Positions 15,892-25,676 of a stretch of DNA of 36,685 nt are shown here, piece by piece. Numbering within the stretch: the first letter of the stretch is position 1; every line of letters begins with the position of its first letter. Under the pieces are notes generated by a model. It saw only the letters and a list, made by a program, of their open reading frames with translations. It was not told the origin of the DNA and ran no database searches. The translations under genes were made by a program, and so were the position numbers. The DNA lies in contig JAPOTJ010000013.1 in assembly GCA_026709225.1 (NCBI GenBank), forward strand, positions 1 through 36,685, written 5' to 3'. This DNA is from Gammaproteobacteria bacterium (GTDB lineage Bacteria; Pseudomonadota; Gammaproteobacteria; Pseudomonadales; Azotimanducaceae).

Positions 15892-17283
15892 TCAGAGAAT
15901 GTACCTCGACAAATCCTGATCCTCCGCAAGTTGAGCGAGTTGCTCGTTGACGTAAGCCGCGTCAATGGTGACAGGTGTCTGATGACTGTGCGGGGCGCCG
16001 AAAGAAATATCGTCAAGCAGGCGCTCCATCATGGTGTGCAGCCGACGCGCACCAATGTTCTCGGTGGACTCGTTGACCTCGAAGGCTAGCTCGGCAATGC
16101 GCTTGATGGCGCTGTCCTCAAAGTGAAGCGTCACGCCATCCACGCTGAGCAGCGCTTGATACTGCTCAACGAGAGACGCCGAAGGTTCGGTCAGAATCCG
16201 GCAGAAATCATCGGCGGTGAGCGCGTCGAGCTCAACGCGAATCGGCAAGCGGCCCTGCAATTCAGGAATCAGGTCCGATGGCTTGGAAAGATGGAAGGCG
16301 CCCGAGGCGATGAAGAGGATATGGTCCGTCTTGACCATGCCGCTGCGCGTTTGCACCGTGCAGCCTTCAACGAGCGGCAGCAGGTCGCGCTGCACACCTT
16401 CGCGAGAGACATCGACCGAGGCGCGTTCGCGTCCAGCCACCTTGTCGATCTCATCAATGAACACAATGCCAGTTTGCTCGACCGACTGCACAGCACAATT
16501 GCGCACTTCCTCTTCGTTGACGAGCGAGATGGCCTCTTCTTCTTCGAGGCGCCGCAGCGCCTCACTAACCTTCAGTCGCAGCGTCTTGCTACGCCCGCCA
16601 CCGAAGTTCGAAAGCACTTCCTGCAATTGATCGCCCATACCTTCGAGTCCGGGCGGTGTCATTATTTCCACGCCGATGCGCGTTTCGGTAAGATCAATTT
16701 CAACTTCACGTTCATCAAGTGCGCCGTCGCGAAGCTTGCGCCGCATGAACTCGCGCGTATCGGTGCCAGTCTCTTCCGTATCGCCGCTCGCCTTTGGCAG
16801 CAGCGCAGTCAGCAAGCGCTCTTCTGCCGCCTGCTCGGCGCGCGGTCGGGCATTCGCCAGATGCTCTTGACGAATCATCTTGACGGAAGCGTCGACAAGG
16901 TCGCGAATGATCGATTCGACATCGCGCCCGACATAGCCGACTTCCGTGAACTTGGTCGCCTCGACCTTGATGAACGGCGCCTTTGCGAGCTTTGCGAGGC
17001 GGCGTGCGATTTCCGTTTTGCCAACGCCGGTCGGACCGATCATGAGAATGTTCTTTGGCATGACTTCGTCGCGCAATGCCTCGTCAAGTTGCATACGCCT
17101 CCAGCGATTGCGCAGCGCAAGCGCAACTGCGCGCTTGGCCTTATCTTGTCCAATGATGTGACGATCAAGCTCATCGACGATTTCAGGCGGCGTCATGACT
17201 TCCGCGGCGTTGTCTTTGGCGCGAAGGTTTTTCGCGCTGGAGCTGCTGGCGTTGGGGTCGAGCGCAGTGACAGTCAGGTTCAT
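15892..17283 (-). CDS. hslU: HslU ATPase of the HslVU protease
   Basis: AAA+ unfoldase that feeds substrates to HslV in the cytoplasm. It has 463 residues. Walker A GPTGVGKT lies at 83-90, GYVGRDVES follows, Walker B is IVFIDEIDK, and the C-terminus DLSRYIL is the conserved tail that docks into HslV. The ATG at 17283 overlaps the hslV stop (ATGA). Compared with E. coli HslU, which starts at the equivalent of M30 ([17 protein letters not shown]), there is a 29-residue Ser/Ala-rich extension. The coupled overlap supports the longer start. The frame is open further upstream, inside hslV, but that part is not HslU-like. Confidence 0.95.
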   Translation of the reverse strand: MNLTVTALDPNASSSSAKNLRAKDNAAEVMTPPEIVDELDRHIIGQDKAKRAVALALRNRWRRMQLDEALRDEVMPKNILMIGPTGVGKTEIARRLAKLAKAPFIKVEATKFTEVGYVGRDVESIIRDLVDASVKMIRQEHLANARPRAEQAAEERLLTALLPKASGDTEETGTDTREFMRRKLRDGALDEREVEIDLTETRIGVEIMTPPGLEGMGDQLQEVLSNFGGGRSKTLRLKVSEALRRLEEEEAISLVNEEEVRNCAVQSVEQTGIVFIDEIDKVAGRERASVDVSREGVQRDLLPLVEGCTVQTRSGMVKTDHILFIASGAFHLSKPSDLIPELQGRLPIRVELDALTADDFCRILTEPSASLVEQYQALLSVDGVTLHFEDSAIKRIAELAFEVNESTENIGARRLHTMMERLLDDISFGAPHSHQTPVTIDAAYVNEQLAQLAEDQDLSRYIL

Positions 17284-17831
17284 ATGTCGAGTTGTTCTAT
17301 GCAGGTGGTTCGGTTGGTGTAGACGCAAATATCGGCGGCGATGTCGAGGCTGCTCTCGACGATGCCGCGTGCATCCATGTGCGTGTGTTCGAGCAGCGCC
17401 CGCGCGGCGGCAATGGCATAGGAGCCGCCGGAGCCGATGCCGATCAGTCCATCCTCGGGTTCGATGACATCGCCATTGCCGCTCAGCATCAGCGAAGCGT
17501 CTTTGCCGGCAACCGCGAGCAGCGCTTCCAAGCGGCGAAGCGCACGATCGCTTCGCCAATCCTTGGCGAGTTCGACGGCTGCGCGCGTCAGGTTGCCGCT
17601 GCTGCGTTCAAGTTGCCCTTCAAAGCGCTCGAACAGCGTGAAGGCATCGGCGGTGCTGCCCGCGAAGCCTGCGAGCACGGGGTACTTCTGCAAGCGCCGC
17701 ACTTTGACGGCATTGCTTTTCATCACCGTCTGCCCCATAGAAACCTGTCCGTCGCCACCCATGACGACTTGATTGCCGCGCCGCAGCGTGAGGATGGTTG
17801 TGCTTCGAATTCGGGTCACGTCGTTCGCCAT
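17280..17831 (-). CDS. hslV: HslV proteasome-like peptidase
   Basis: Threonine peptidase subunit of HslVU. From the ATG at 17831 it has 183 residues. The catalytic Thr is expected at T11 in [11 protein letters not shown], so the first ten residues would be a propeptide. In E. coli only the Met is removed. [46 protein letters not shown] and [18 protein letters not shown] all match the family. An ATG at 17846 would lengthen the propeptide by 5. It is followed by hslU with a 4-bp overlap. Confidence 0.95.
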   Translation of the reverse strand: MANDVTRIRSTTILTLRRGNQVVMGGDGQVSMGQTVMKSNAVKVRRLQKYPVLAGFAGSTADAFTLFERFEGQLERSSGNLTRAAVELAKDWRSDRALRRLEALLAVAGKDASLMLSGNGDVIEPEDGLIGIGSGGSYAIAAARALLEHTHMDARGIVESSLDIAADICVYTNRTTCIEQLDI

Positions 17832-17851
17832 TATGCAATGACGCAATACAG

Positions 17852-18502
17852 CTATGCAGCGCGGTACAGGGGGAGCGGGTCGATATCTTGAGCACGAAGC
17901 TGCGCGGCGGCTTGCTCCATTTGCTGCTTGGTGTCATACGGGCCGACGAACACCCGATACCAGATGCCACCGCCTTGCACAGTCACTTGCTGAGTTCGGG
18001 ACGGCAGACCAAGAAGCAGAATGCGTGCGCGCAGCACTTCGGCCTTGTCCGAACCGCGAAAGGAGCCAGCCTGCAAGAGGAAGCGGGCGCCGGTGACTGT
18101 GGCTGGCGCAGGTTCAGCAGGTGCGGCTGCAGGCGGGTTGAACGGGATGGTCGGCATTGTCGGCTGCGCCTCGCTGGCATCGGCGGTCGCAACTGGTGCC
18201 TGTTCTTCAATTGCCGCTGGTGTTGGCTTCGGTTCGGTCGCACGAACCGGCGGCAATGGCTGGCCAGATTCGCGTGTCGTGTCAATGACATCGGATTGCG
18301 TCAGCATGTCAAAGAAGCGAAAACTGAGTTCTTGCGCTTCAGGGTTCTCGTAAGTGATCGAATCAGTCCGTTCCGAGACAACGCCGGGCGCGAAAAAGTC
18401 GAGTGCAGCGCGCACCCCGAGTGCGAGCGCTACTCCGAGCGCCACGCCTGTGACCAGCGTTGGCCAAGATATGCCTGCGTCGGCGGCCTTGCGTTTGGCC
18501 AT
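17852..18502 (-). CDS. FtsN-like SPOR-domain protein
   Basis: A 216-residue single-pass inner-membrane protein. A short basic N-terminus ([10 protein letters not shown]) is followed by one membrane segment (about 13-34), a Pro/Ala-rich periplasmic linker (about 75-135), and a C-terminal SPOR domain (about 138-212) with [20 protein letters not shown] and [24 protein letters not shown] domains bind denuded septal peptidoglycan. Position next to hslV, downstream of priA, is that of ftsN in gammaproteobacteria, so a cell-division role is likely. The FtsN cytoplasmic FtsA-binding motif is not obvious. AAGGA 6 nt before the ATG is a good ribosome site. Confidence 0.85.
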   Translation of the reverse strand: MAKRKAADAGISWPTLVTGVALGVALALGVRAALDFFAPGVVSERTDSITYENPEAQELSFRFFDMLTQSDVIDTTRESGQPLPPVRATEPKPTPAAIEEQAPVATADASEAQPTMPTIPFNPPAAAPAEPAPATVTGARFLLQAGSFRGSDKAEVLRARILLLGLPSRTQQVTVQGGGIWYRVFVGPYDTKQQMEQAAAQLRAQDIDPLPLYRAA

Positions 18503-18522
18503 GGTGTTCCTTTAGCGGTTCG

Positions 18523-18534
18523 CTTGTTAACAAG
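18523..18534. promoter_or_regulatory. 12-bp perfect palindrome upstream of the ftsN-like gene
   Basis: CTTGTTAACAAG is self-complementary and lies 20 bp upstream of the start at 18502, within the 69-bp gap after priA. It could be a repressor site, but no consensus is recognised. A 12-bp palindrome can occur by chance. Confidence 0.3.
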
Positions 18535-18571
18535 GATGATTAAGCATTGTACTTGGTGCAGATGTTCGTGC

Positions 18572-20569
18572 CTACAAGCTCTCCATCGGATCCACGTCGA
18601 TCATCCAGCGCACGCCGCTCGGCTTTCGCTTGGGTAGGTTGTTTTCAAGATAAGTGAGTGTCGAGTGCAGCTCGCTGCGATTGCTTGCGAGCAGTACACA
18701 GGCGAACCGGTAGCGATTAGCGCGTTTCGGCGATGGCGCTGGCATCGGGCCGAAGACTTGCGCCGCGCGCGGCTGACGGGCGATACCCGCAAGAGATTCA
18801 AGCCACTTCTTGGCGTTATCTTCCTTCACGCTGTCGGCTCTCAAGAGCGCGAGCCGCCCGAACGGCGGCAAGCCAGCCGTGCTACGTTCTTCGAGCAGTC
18901 GTTTCGCAAACTCGCTGTAGCCCTTGTCGACGAGCAAGTTCAAGGACGGCTGTTCGGGATTGAGGGTTTGAATGAGCACTTCGCCGGGCATTTCGGCGCG
19001 GCCTGCGCGTCCCGCCACTTGCAAAATAAGCTGCGCAGTATGCTCCGGCGCACGAAAATCTGGGCTGACAAACCCCCCATCAGCGCCAAGTACGCCGACC
19101 AAGGTGATATCGGGGAAGTGATGTCCTTTGGCGAGCATTTGCGTGCCAACAAGAATGGCGGGCTTGCCTTCGGGGATCTCAGCGAGTTTTGAAGCGATTT
19201 TTGTGCCACGAATGGCATCGCGGTCAATGCGAATCACCGGCACCTGCGGGAAGTGTTTGCTTGCGAACTCGGCAACGCGCTGAGTGCCTGCACCGAACGG
19301 CAGCAGGTCGTTGCCGCCACAATCGGGACAGATACGAATTGGCTGTGCTTCGCGTCCGCAGTGGTGGCAACGGAGACAGGCGGGCGATTGATGCAACGTC
19401 ATCGGCCTTTCACACGCCCGACATTCGGCTTTCCATCCGCAATCGCTGCACTGCAGAACAGGCGCAAAGCCGCGTCTGTTGAGGAACAGCAGTACTTGCT
19501 GTCCACGCTCAAGATGGCTGTGCATACGTCGCAGCAGTTCGCTGCCGATGCCCGCGCGGCGCCTTAACAGACGCTCCCCTCGAACATCCGTAAGCTTGAT
19601 GTCTGGCAGACGCGCGCCTGCGGTTCGCTGCCCGATACGCAGCAGCCGGTAGCGACGATGCTTTGCATTGGCGATGGATTCAAGCGAAGGTGTGGCCGAG
19701 CCGAGCACCAGAGGAATGCCTAAGAATTGCGCACGCTTTACCGCGAAATCGCGCGCCGAGTAGGCAAATCCGCTGGGTTGCTTGTAGGAGAGATCATGCT
19801 CTTCGTCAATGATGATCAGGCCAAGGTGCGAGAAAGGCGTGAACACCGCCGAGCGCGTGCCGACAAGTACCTGAGCATCGCCTGATTCCGCGCGCGCGCG
19901 CGCCGCTTCTCGCTTCGATGCGGGCAACTCCGAATGGCTCACCGACACGCGCTCGAAGCGCCTTTCAAATCGTGCGACCGATTGTGGTGTCAAGCCGATT
20001 TCCGGCACCAGCACCAAAGCTTGCGCACCGCGCTGAATCACATGCTTGATGGCTTGCAGGTAGACCTCGGTCTTGCCACTGCCGGTGACGCCCATCAAGA
20101 GAAACACGTTGAACCCTTGGGCACCGTTGATGGCGGCAAGCGCACGCGCCTGCTCGGCGTTGGCGGTGTGCGCCGGCTCTGGTCGCCACTCGCTGCGAGC
20201 TGCCTGTGCCTTTGCCGGGCGCATGATACGTCCCTGCTTTCGTCCGGGGGTGAGCGCTGTGAACAGTACCTCGCCGAGCGGGTGGTGGTAGTAGTTGGAT
20301 GCCCAGCGCAGCAGCGAGATGAGTTCAGGCGTAAGGGCAGGGCGGTCGCCAAGGACGCGCTCAATTGGCTTGAGCGCGACATCTGCGCTTGCTGCATTCG
20401 CACGTTCAACACAAATGGCAGGAACGGCTGTGCTTCCGAACGGCACTTTGAGTAAAGTGCCGGGCGCAGGCACGCGCATGTCTTCGGGCACGGCGTAGTC
20501 AAAGAGCTGGCGTAGCGGACGGTTGACGGCGACGCGCACGACTCGTTCGGTTGGCTGACTCGCGGCCAA
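18572..20569 (-). CDS. priA: Primosomal helicase PriA
   Basis: 3'-to-5' DNA helicase that restarts stalled replication forks. From a TTG at 20569 it has 665 residues. The N-terminal DNA-binding region begins VVRVAVNRPLRQLFDY, as in the family. Walker A GVTGSGKT is at about 160-167 and DEEH at about 255-258. The zinc region is CSDCGWKAECRACERP followed by CLRCHHCGRE and CPDCGGNDL, giving eight Cys for two zincs. GTQMLAKGHHFPDITLVGVL is also typical. The TTG is 9 nt after AGGA. A GTG at 20602 sits inside the 24-bp dyad and is less likely. The gene is divergent from rpoZ and first in the run toward ftsN and hslVU. Confidence 0.94.
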   Translation of the reverse strand: MAASQPTERVVRVAVNRPLRQLFDYAVPEDMRVPAPGTLLKVPFGSTAVPAICVERANAASADVALKPIERVLGDRPALTPELISLLRWASNYYHHPLGEVLFTALTPGRKQGRIMRPAKAQAARSEWRPEPAHTANAEQARALAAINGAQGFNVFLLMGVTGSGKTEVYLQAIKHVIQRGAQALVLVPEIGLTPQSVARFERRFERVSVSHSELPASKREAARARAESGDAQVLVGTRSAVFTPFSHLGLIIIDEEHDLSYKQPSGFAYSARDFAVKRAQFLGIPLVLGSATPSLESIANAKHRRYRLLRIGQRTAGARLPDIKLTDVRGERLLRRRAGIGSELLRRMHSHLERGQQVLLFLNRRGFAPVLQCSDCGWKAECRACERPMTLHQSPACLRCHHCGREAQPIRICPDCGGNDLLPFGAGTQRVAEFASKHFPQVPVIRIDRDAIRGTKIASKLAEIPEGKPAILVGTQMLAKGHHFPDITLVGVLGADGGFVSPDFRAPEHTAQLILQVAGRAGRAEMPGEVLIQTLNPEQPSLNLLVDKGYSEFAKRLLEERSTAGLPPFGRLALLRADSVKEDNAKKWLESLAGIARQPRAAQVFGPMPAPSPKRANRYRFACVLLASNRSELHSTLTYLENNLPKRKPSGVRWMIDVDPMESL

Positions 20570-20584
20570 TCGCTTGCATCCTAG

Positions 20585-20608
20585 GGTAAAGTGTAAGTAC
20601 ACTTTACC
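20585..20608. promoter_or_regulatory. Perfect 24-bp dyad between priA and rpoZ
   Basis: Two perfect 11-bp arms (GGTAAAGTGTA and its exact complement TACACTTTACC) flank a central AG. The dyad is AT-rich and lacks a T-tract, so it is not a terminator. It lies 15 bp upstream of the inferred priA start and about 100 bp upstream of rpoZ, well placed to be an operator for one or both. I do not recognise the regulator. Confidence 0.7.
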
Positions 20609-20706
20609 TGTGCCGCATCGTCTTCGCTTGGCATTTGCACTCGTGGCGAGCGCTCTTCGGACACTCATCAGGCACCCATCAGACATCAAAAGAGGACCTC
20701 CCATTC

Positions 20707-20994
20707 ATGGCTCGCATCACCGTTGAAGACTGTCTTGAGAATGTGGACAATCGCTTTGAGCTTGTGCTCACCGCGACCCGCCGGGCGCGTCAGCTCGCCC
20801 AAGACGGTGCACGCCCGTTGCTAGAAGCCAAAAACGACAAGCCGACTGTCACGGCGCTGCGAGAAATTGCCGAAGGCTTGATCGACGAGGAGATCATGGA
20901 TACGCAAGACCAGTTGATCATGTCACACCGCGAACAGACAATGCAGGTCACGGCTTCCTATGGAATTGGAGATGCAGGCGGCGGCGACATCTGA
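20707..20994 (+). CDS. rpoZ: RNA polymerase omega subunit
   Basis: Small subunit that stabilises RNA polymerase and contributes to the ppGpp site. It has 95 residues, close to the 91 of E. coli. [20 protein letters not shown] opens the family signature, followed by [12 protein letters not shown] and [24 protein letters not shown] 9-10 nt before the ATG supports the start, although the frame is open further upstream. The 3' end overlaps spoT by 35 bp, unusually long for this pair and consistent with tight coupling. Confidence 0.96.
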   Translation: MARITVEDCLENVDNRFELVLTATRRARQLAQDGARPLLEAKNDKPTVTALREIAEGLIDEEIMDTQDQLIMSHREQTMQVTASYGIGDAGGGDI

Positions 20995-23164
20995 GTCGTA
21001 TTTCCAGACGCAACTCAGGGCGCGCGCTTCGAACGATGCGGTCGCCGCTCCTTCCGGCATTGACCATTTGGTCAACGCCGCTGCGAAGTATCTGCCAAAG
21101 CCACAAGTCACGCGCATCCGAAAAGCCTACGAGTTTGCGCAAGCCGCACACGCTGGTCAGGCGCGCTTTACGGGCCATCCCTACATCACGCATCCGTTGG
21201 CTGTCGCGTCGATCTTGGTGGAGATGCGCCTTGACGATAAGTGCATTATTGCCGCGCTGCTGCACGATGTCGTAGAGGATACTTCCGCGACGCAGTCGGC
21301 AGTGAGCCGGCACTTTGGCCGCGAAGTCGGCTATCTGGTGGATGCTGTCAGCAAGCTCGGCAACATTCATAAATCTCATCACGAAGCACAGGCCGAGAAC
21401 CTGCAGAAGATGATCTTTGCCATGGCGCGAGATATTCGCGTCGTGCTCGTGAAAATGGCGGATCGTTTACACAATATGCGCACGCTCGCTGTGCTCCCGC
21501 ATGAGAAGCGTAGGCGCATCGCGAATGAAACGCTTGAGATCTACGCGCCGCTTGCGCGCCGCCTAGGTATGCACGAGGTCATGGTGGAGCTTGAGGACTT
21601 GAGTTTTGAGAATTTGTATCCGCTGAGGAGTGCATGCGTGCGGCGGGCACGCACCAAGTTCGCGCTCAACCGCAAGTTCGTGCTGAAGAAGATCACCGAC
21701 CGCATCGCCAAGGCAGTGCACGGCGCGAATATCGAAGCCGAAGTCTTCGGGCGCGAAAAACACCTCTATTCGATCTATCGAAAAATGAAGGACCGGCACA
21801 AGTCTTTTCGCGAAATCATGGATGTCTACGGCCTCAGAGTCATTGTGCGTAGCGTCGATGATTGCTACCGTGCGCTCGGTGTCGTTCACGGCGTCTACAA
21901 GCCATTCACAGATCGTTTCAAGGACTATGTCGCCATCCCCAAATCAAATGGCTACCAATCGCTGCACACGACACTCTTCGGGCTCGATTCCATTCCCATT
22001 GAAGTGCAGATACGCACGCGCGAGATGGACGATGTGGCAAGCCATGGCGTTGCCCGCCACACCAAGTACACCGGCAGCGGCACCGGCTCTCCACGTGAAT
22101 CACTTTCCGAGCGCTGGCTGCAGGAAGTGCTTGAACTGCGCAAGGACGCCAAAGGCAACCATGACTTTGTTGAGTTTTTCAAGACCTATTTGTTTCCGGA
22201 CGAGGTCTATGTATTCTCGCCCGATGGCGATATATACACGCTGCCAAGCGGCTCGTCGCCGGTCGATTTTGCTTACGCCGTTCATACCGATATCGGCAAC
22301 ACCTGCGTTGCGTGCCGAATCGACCGCAATCTGGCACCTTTGAACACGCGCCTCGAAACCGGGCAAACAGTAAACATTATCACCGCGAAAAGCGCATCGC
22401 CAAGCCCGGACTGGCTCAACTATGTTATTACCAACAAGGCGCGCTCAAGCATCCGTCAAGCATTACGCGCCAATCAGCGCAGCGCCGCCATCGCACTCGG
22501 CACCAAGCTGCTCAATCAATCGCTTGCGCACGCCAGCACCCATATTCGCAACCTTGACTTTCGTCGCTTACGGCGCGTGGTGCGAGGACTCGGTTTTCGC
22601 AGCGTCAAAGACTTGCTCGCTGCCATTGGCCGCGGCGAGCACACTGGCTATGCCGTGGCCAATCGCCTGCTTGCGCACAAGGATCCAGACTTCTCGGCGG
22701 TGCCGGTTGAAATTGACGAAGCGGTCGGCATCAGCCAGCGAGACCATGTGATCATTAGTTTCGCGCGCTGCTGTAGCCCCGTACACGGCGATCCTATTGT
22801 TGGACATGTGTCCCATCAGCGCGGCTTCGTCGTCCACCGCGAAGGCTGTCCAAACCTCGTCGAAATCCGCAAGCGCGCCGCTGACGAGCTGACGCCAGCC
22901 AAATGGGTCGGCATGCCAGATCAGGAATTTCAGGCGAGCCTCAAGCTCGAAGCAGCCAACGATTCAAATGCCTTGTCTGACTTCGCGTCTGTCATGCGAC
23001 AGGTCGGCGCGAGCATCAAAAGCCTGAAAGTGGAGAGCGACGACGACGAGCAAGCGCTGATTGACATGGAGGTCTCGGTGCGCGGTCTCGCGCAACTCAA
23101 TCGTCTCGTGCGCCGCATCGCGGCCATACCAAGTGTTCGTGAAGTACGGAGGGCCTTTCGATGA
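20960..23164 (+). CDS. spoT: Bifunctional (p)ppGpp synthetase/hydrolase
   Basis: RelA/SpoT-family enzyme for the stringent response. It has 734 residues. The hydrolase HD domain is intact ([12 protein letters not shown], then LLHDVVED with H102-D103). The synthetase domain contains [16 protein letters not shown] and [19 protein letters not shown], where RFKD (about 319-322) is the RXKD form of bifunctional enzymes rather than the EXDD of RelA. A TGS domain (about 412-470, [12 protein letters not shown]) and a C-terminal ACT domain (about 655-734) follow. The usual AExGxAAHWxYK motif is altered to [11 protein letters not shown] at about 358-368. ATG at 20972 has better ribosome-site spacing and is an alternative start. 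It overlaps ridA by 4 bp. Confidence 0.94.
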   Translation: MELEMQAAATSESYFQTQLRARASNDAVAAPSGIDHLVNAAAKYLPKPQVTRIRKAYEFAQAAHAGQARFTGHPYITHPLAVASILVEMRLDDKCIIAALLHDVVEDTSATQSAVSRHFGREVGYLVDAVSKLGNIHKSHHEAQAENLQKMIFAMARDIRVVLVKMADRLHNMRTLAVLPHEKRRRIANETLEIYAPLARRLGMHEVMVELEDLSFENLYPLRSACVRRARTKFALNRKFVLKKITDRIAKAVHGANIEAEVFGREKHLYSIYRKMKDRHKSFREIMDVYGLRVIVRSVDDCYRALGVVHGVYKPFTDRFKDYVAIPKSNGYQSLHTTLFGLDSIPIEVQIRTREMDDVASHGVARHTKYTGSGTGSPRESLSERWLQEVLELRKDAKGNHDFVEFFKTYLFPDEVYVFSPDGDIYTLPSGSSPVDFAYAVHTDIGNTCVACRIDRNLAPLNTRLETGQTVNIITAKSASPSPDWLNYVITNKARSSIRQALRANQRSAAIALGTKLLNQSLAHASTHIRNLDFRRLRRVVRGLGFRSVKDLLAAIGRGEHTGYAVANRLLAHKDPDFSAVPVEIDEAVGISQRDHVIISFARCCSPVHGDPIVGHVSHQRGFVVHREGCPNLVEIRKRAADELTPAKWVGMPDQEFQASLKLEAANDSNALSDFASVMRQVGASIKSLKVESDDDEQALIDMEVSVRGLAQLNRLVRRIAAIPSVREVRRAFR

Positions 23165-23553
23165 GCCAAGAACATCAAGCAATTTTCACCGAAAATGCAC
23201 CAGCGCCGGTCGGTGCTTATTCCCAGGCGATGCGCGCTGGCGGTTTTCTTTTTGTGTCCGGGCAAGTGCCTCTGGCACCGGGCGAGAAGTCGCTTGTCAG
23301 CGATGATGTAGAAGCGCAGATTCATCAAGTATTCAAGAACTTGCAGGCGGTGATCGAAGCAGGCGGCGTTTCGTTTGCGCAAGCGGTCAAGTTGACGGTC
23401 TACCTCGCTGACCTTGGTGACTTTCAGACCGTCAATCGCATCATGGCCGAGTATGTGCCAGAGCCTTTTCCGGCGCGAGTGGCGATTCAAGCCGCTGCAC
23501 TGCCGCTTGGCGCCGCAGTCGAGATTGACGCCATTCTCGTCTGCGAAGGGTAG
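23161..23553 (+). CDS. ridA: RidA enamine/imine deaminase
   Basis: Hydrolyses reactive enamines and imines such as 2-aminoacrylate made by PLP enzymes. The 130 residues match the family. Signatures are APAPVGAYSQAMRAGGFLFVSGQVPL near the start and PARVAIQAAALPLGAAVEIDAI near the end, which contains the catalytic Arg. It starts at an ATGA overlap with spoT. Its TAG stop at 23551-23553 is in the same frame as recG, with no other stop between, so read-through would give a RidA-RecG fusion. Confidence 0.95.
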   Translation: MSQEHQAIFTENAPAPVGAYSQAMRAGGFLFVSGQVPLAPGEKSLVSDDVEAQIHQVFKNLQAVIEAGGVSFAQAVKLTVYLADLGDFQTVNRIMAEYVPEPFPARVAIQAAALPLGAAVEIDAILVCEG

Positions 23554-23565
23554 AGGGACGCCTCA

Positions 23566-25614
23566 ATCGATATTTTTGCACTGCAAAGGAAGCTCGTCAC
23601 AGAGCTTCGCGGTGTCGGAAAAACGACGAGCGGGCAGCTTGCACGCCTCGAAATCCACAACTGCTTCGACCTCCTGTTGCATCTCCCGTTTCGCTGGCAG
23701 TACCGCACGAGCTATACGCCACTGGCCGAGCTTCGAGGCAATCAGGAACACCTCGTCGTTGGGCGTATCATCGACTCGCAAGTGAATCGAGGTGTCAGGC
23801 GCAGCTGGGATGTGCGCATCGCCGATGACGGCGGCACCTTGACCATTCGCTTCTTTCATTTCTCCGACTATCAGCTGCGGCGACTTGCGCTAGGCGATTG
23901 GATGCGCTGCTTTGGCATCGTGCGCTTCAGCCCTTGGGGGCGGCAGATGATTCACCCGGAGTATCGGACATCCACCGGCGAAGCGCCGCCTCCACCCGAC
24001 GAGTTTGATGCCCCGGTGTATCGCCTCACTGCCGGGCTCAGCAATAACAAGCTGACTTCGCTGATCGAGCAGGTCATGGCTCAACTCGATGAGGATGGCT
24101 GGCCGAAGATTCGCGACAATCCTGTACTTGAGATGAATGCGGTCGATGCCCTGCGCCAGCTGCATAGGCCAGCGAAAGGCGCCGCCGATGCTGACCTTTT
24201 GGCTGCGCGCAATCGACTGGTGGTGGAAGAACTCGCCGCGCACCTGATCAAGGCGAAGGACGAACGCAAGCGACTGCTCGACGCGCCTTCGATCCCGTTG
24301 CCGCGCGGCCCCGGCTTCGGTCAGCGCATGGTCGAAGCGCTCGGTTTCTCGCTTACGCGCGCGCAGTCGAACGCGCTCAAAGTTATCCTGCCGGAGCTCG
24401 AAGCGCCACATGCCATGCTGCGCCTGCTGCAGGGCGATGTTGGCTCCGGCAAGACGGTGGTGGCCGCATTTGCCGCCCTGCGCGCGGCGGAGAACGGTCA
24501 TCAGGCGGTGATCATGGCTCCTACCGAAATGCTCGCCGAACAGCACTTCAGTACGCTCCTGTCTTGGTTTGCGCCACTCGATATCGGTGTGCGCCTGCTC
24601 ACCGGCTCGGTGACAGGCAAGCCGCGGCAGGCGGTGCTCGAAGACCTGCGCAACGGAACAGCCAAGGTTATTCTCGGCACGCATGCCCTTTTTCAGTCGG
24701 ATGTCGAGTTCGATTCGCTGGCACTGGTGATCATTGACGAGCAGCACCGCTTCGGCGTCTATCAACGCCTTGCGCTCAAATCCAAAGGGCGCGAGCCGCA
24801 TCAGCTGATCATGACGGCAACGCCGATTCCGCGCACGCTCGCCATGACCATGTACGCGCACATGGATCACACGGTCTTGGACGAGTTGCCGCCCGGCCGT
24901 ACACCTGTCACCACGACCTTGCTGCCCGAGGCAAGGCGGCGCGAACTTGTGCGGCGTGTAGGCGCGACGTGCCAACGCGAGCGGCAAGCTTATTGGGTGT
25001 GTACGCGCATAGAAGAATCCGAAGAAGACGATCTGCAGGATGTGCACAACACTGCTCAGTTTCTTCGCGAGCAACTGCCTGATGTCAGCGTTGAAGCGAT
25101 TCACGGGCGCATGAGCGCGGATGAGAAGCACGATGTGATGCGTCGCTTTCGTGCCGGCGAAATACGGGTGCTAGTCGCAACAACCGTGATTGAGGTGGGT
25201 GTCGATGTGCCTGGCGCATCGCTGATGATCATCGAGAATCCGGAACGCCTCGGGCTCGCGCAACTGCACCAGCTTCGCGGCAGGGTAGGGCGAGGCCACA
25301 TGGACAGCCATTGCGTGCTCTTGCACGGCGAAGATATTTCGCCGTCGGCGCGCGAGCGCCTCGATGCCTTGGCGCAGACAAATGACGGGTTTGAGCTCGC
25401 CGAGAAGGACTTGGCGCTGCGCGGCGAAGGCGAGATCACGGGCGTTCGCCAAAGCGGGCTAGCGCCCTATCGCGTCGCGGATCTGCGCAGAGACAGGGAT
25501 TTGCTTAGCCCCGCGCTTGCCGTGGCAGAGCGCATGCTTGATGACAATCCAGAGGCTGCGAAGCTGCTCGAGCGTATCTGGGTACGTGAAGTGTCGAATG
25601 TGACGAGCGTGTGA
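23566..25614 (+). CDS. recG: ATP-dependent DNA helicase RecG
   Basis: Branch-migrating helicase that remodels stalled forks and Holliday junctions. The reading frame encodes family-conserved sequence upstream of the first usable ATG, GTG or TTG: KLVTELRGVGKTTSGQLARL then FDLLLHLPFRW aligns with E. coli RecG residues about 10-45. The first canonical codon is TTG at 23677, which would delete this part. The best candidate is ATC at 23566, 7 nt after AGAGGGA (23552-23558), giving 682 residues against 693 in E. coli. ATT at 23572 and CTG at 23581 are alternatives. Walker A GDVGSGKT is at about 290-297, DEQH at about 391-394, and the tail is typical. The enzyme call is firm. The start is inferred. 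Confidence 0.93.
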   Translation: MDIFALQRKLVTELRGVGKTTSGQLARLEIHNCFDLLLHLPFRWQYRTSYTPLAELRGNQEHLVVGRIIDSQVNRGVRRSWDVRIADDGGTLTIRFFHFSDYQLRRLALGDWMRCFGIVRFSPWGRQMIHPEYRTSTGEAPPPPDEFDAPVYRLTAGLSNNKLTSLIEQVMAQLDEDGWPKIRDNPVLEMNAVDALRQLHRPAKGAADADLLAARNRLVVEELAAHLIKAKDERKRLLDAPSIPLPRGPGFGQRMVEALGFSLTRAQSNALKVILPELEAPHAMLRLLQGDVGSGKTVVAAFAALRAAENGHQAVIMAPTEMLAEQHFSTLLSWFAPLDIGVRLLTGSVTGKPRQAVLEDLRNGTAKVILGTHALFQSDVEFDSLALVIIDEQHRFGVYQRLALKSKGREPHQLIMTATPIPRTLAMTMYAHMDHTVLDELPPGRTPVTTTLLPEARRRELVRRVGATCQRERQAYWVCTRIEESEEDDLQDVHNTAQFLREQLPDVSVEAIHGRMSADEKHDVMRRFRAGEIRVLVATTVIEVGVDVPGASLMIIENPERLGLAQLHQLRGRVGRGHMDSHCVLLHGEDISPSARERLDALAQTNDGFELAEKDLALRGEGEITGVRQSGLAPYRVADLRRDRDLLSPALAVAERMLDDNPEAAKLLERIWVREVSNVTSV

Positions 25615-25676
25615 ACACGCCCTAGTGTTCCGTCAAACGGCCTAAAAATCCACAATCATCGCACTAGCAAGCGAAC

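Noticed and set aside
16123-17322. A 399-codon open frame antisense to hslU
   Set aside because: It mirrors a conserved gene in a GC-rich genome, has no ribosome site or recognisable domain, and hslU is clearly the coding strand. The same applies to long antisense frames at 23890-25131 (against recG) and 33589-34710 (against the D-aminoacylase).
20635-20706. Longer rpoZ start upstream
   Set aside because: Omega proteins begin at MARITVEDC, and the AAGAGGA ribosome site precedes the ATG at 20707.
25607-25630. Overlapping short hairpins between recG and the methyltransferase as a terminator
   Set aside because: Stems of 5-6 bp, a very tight loop in one form, and no T-tract. Not convincing as an intrinsic terminator.
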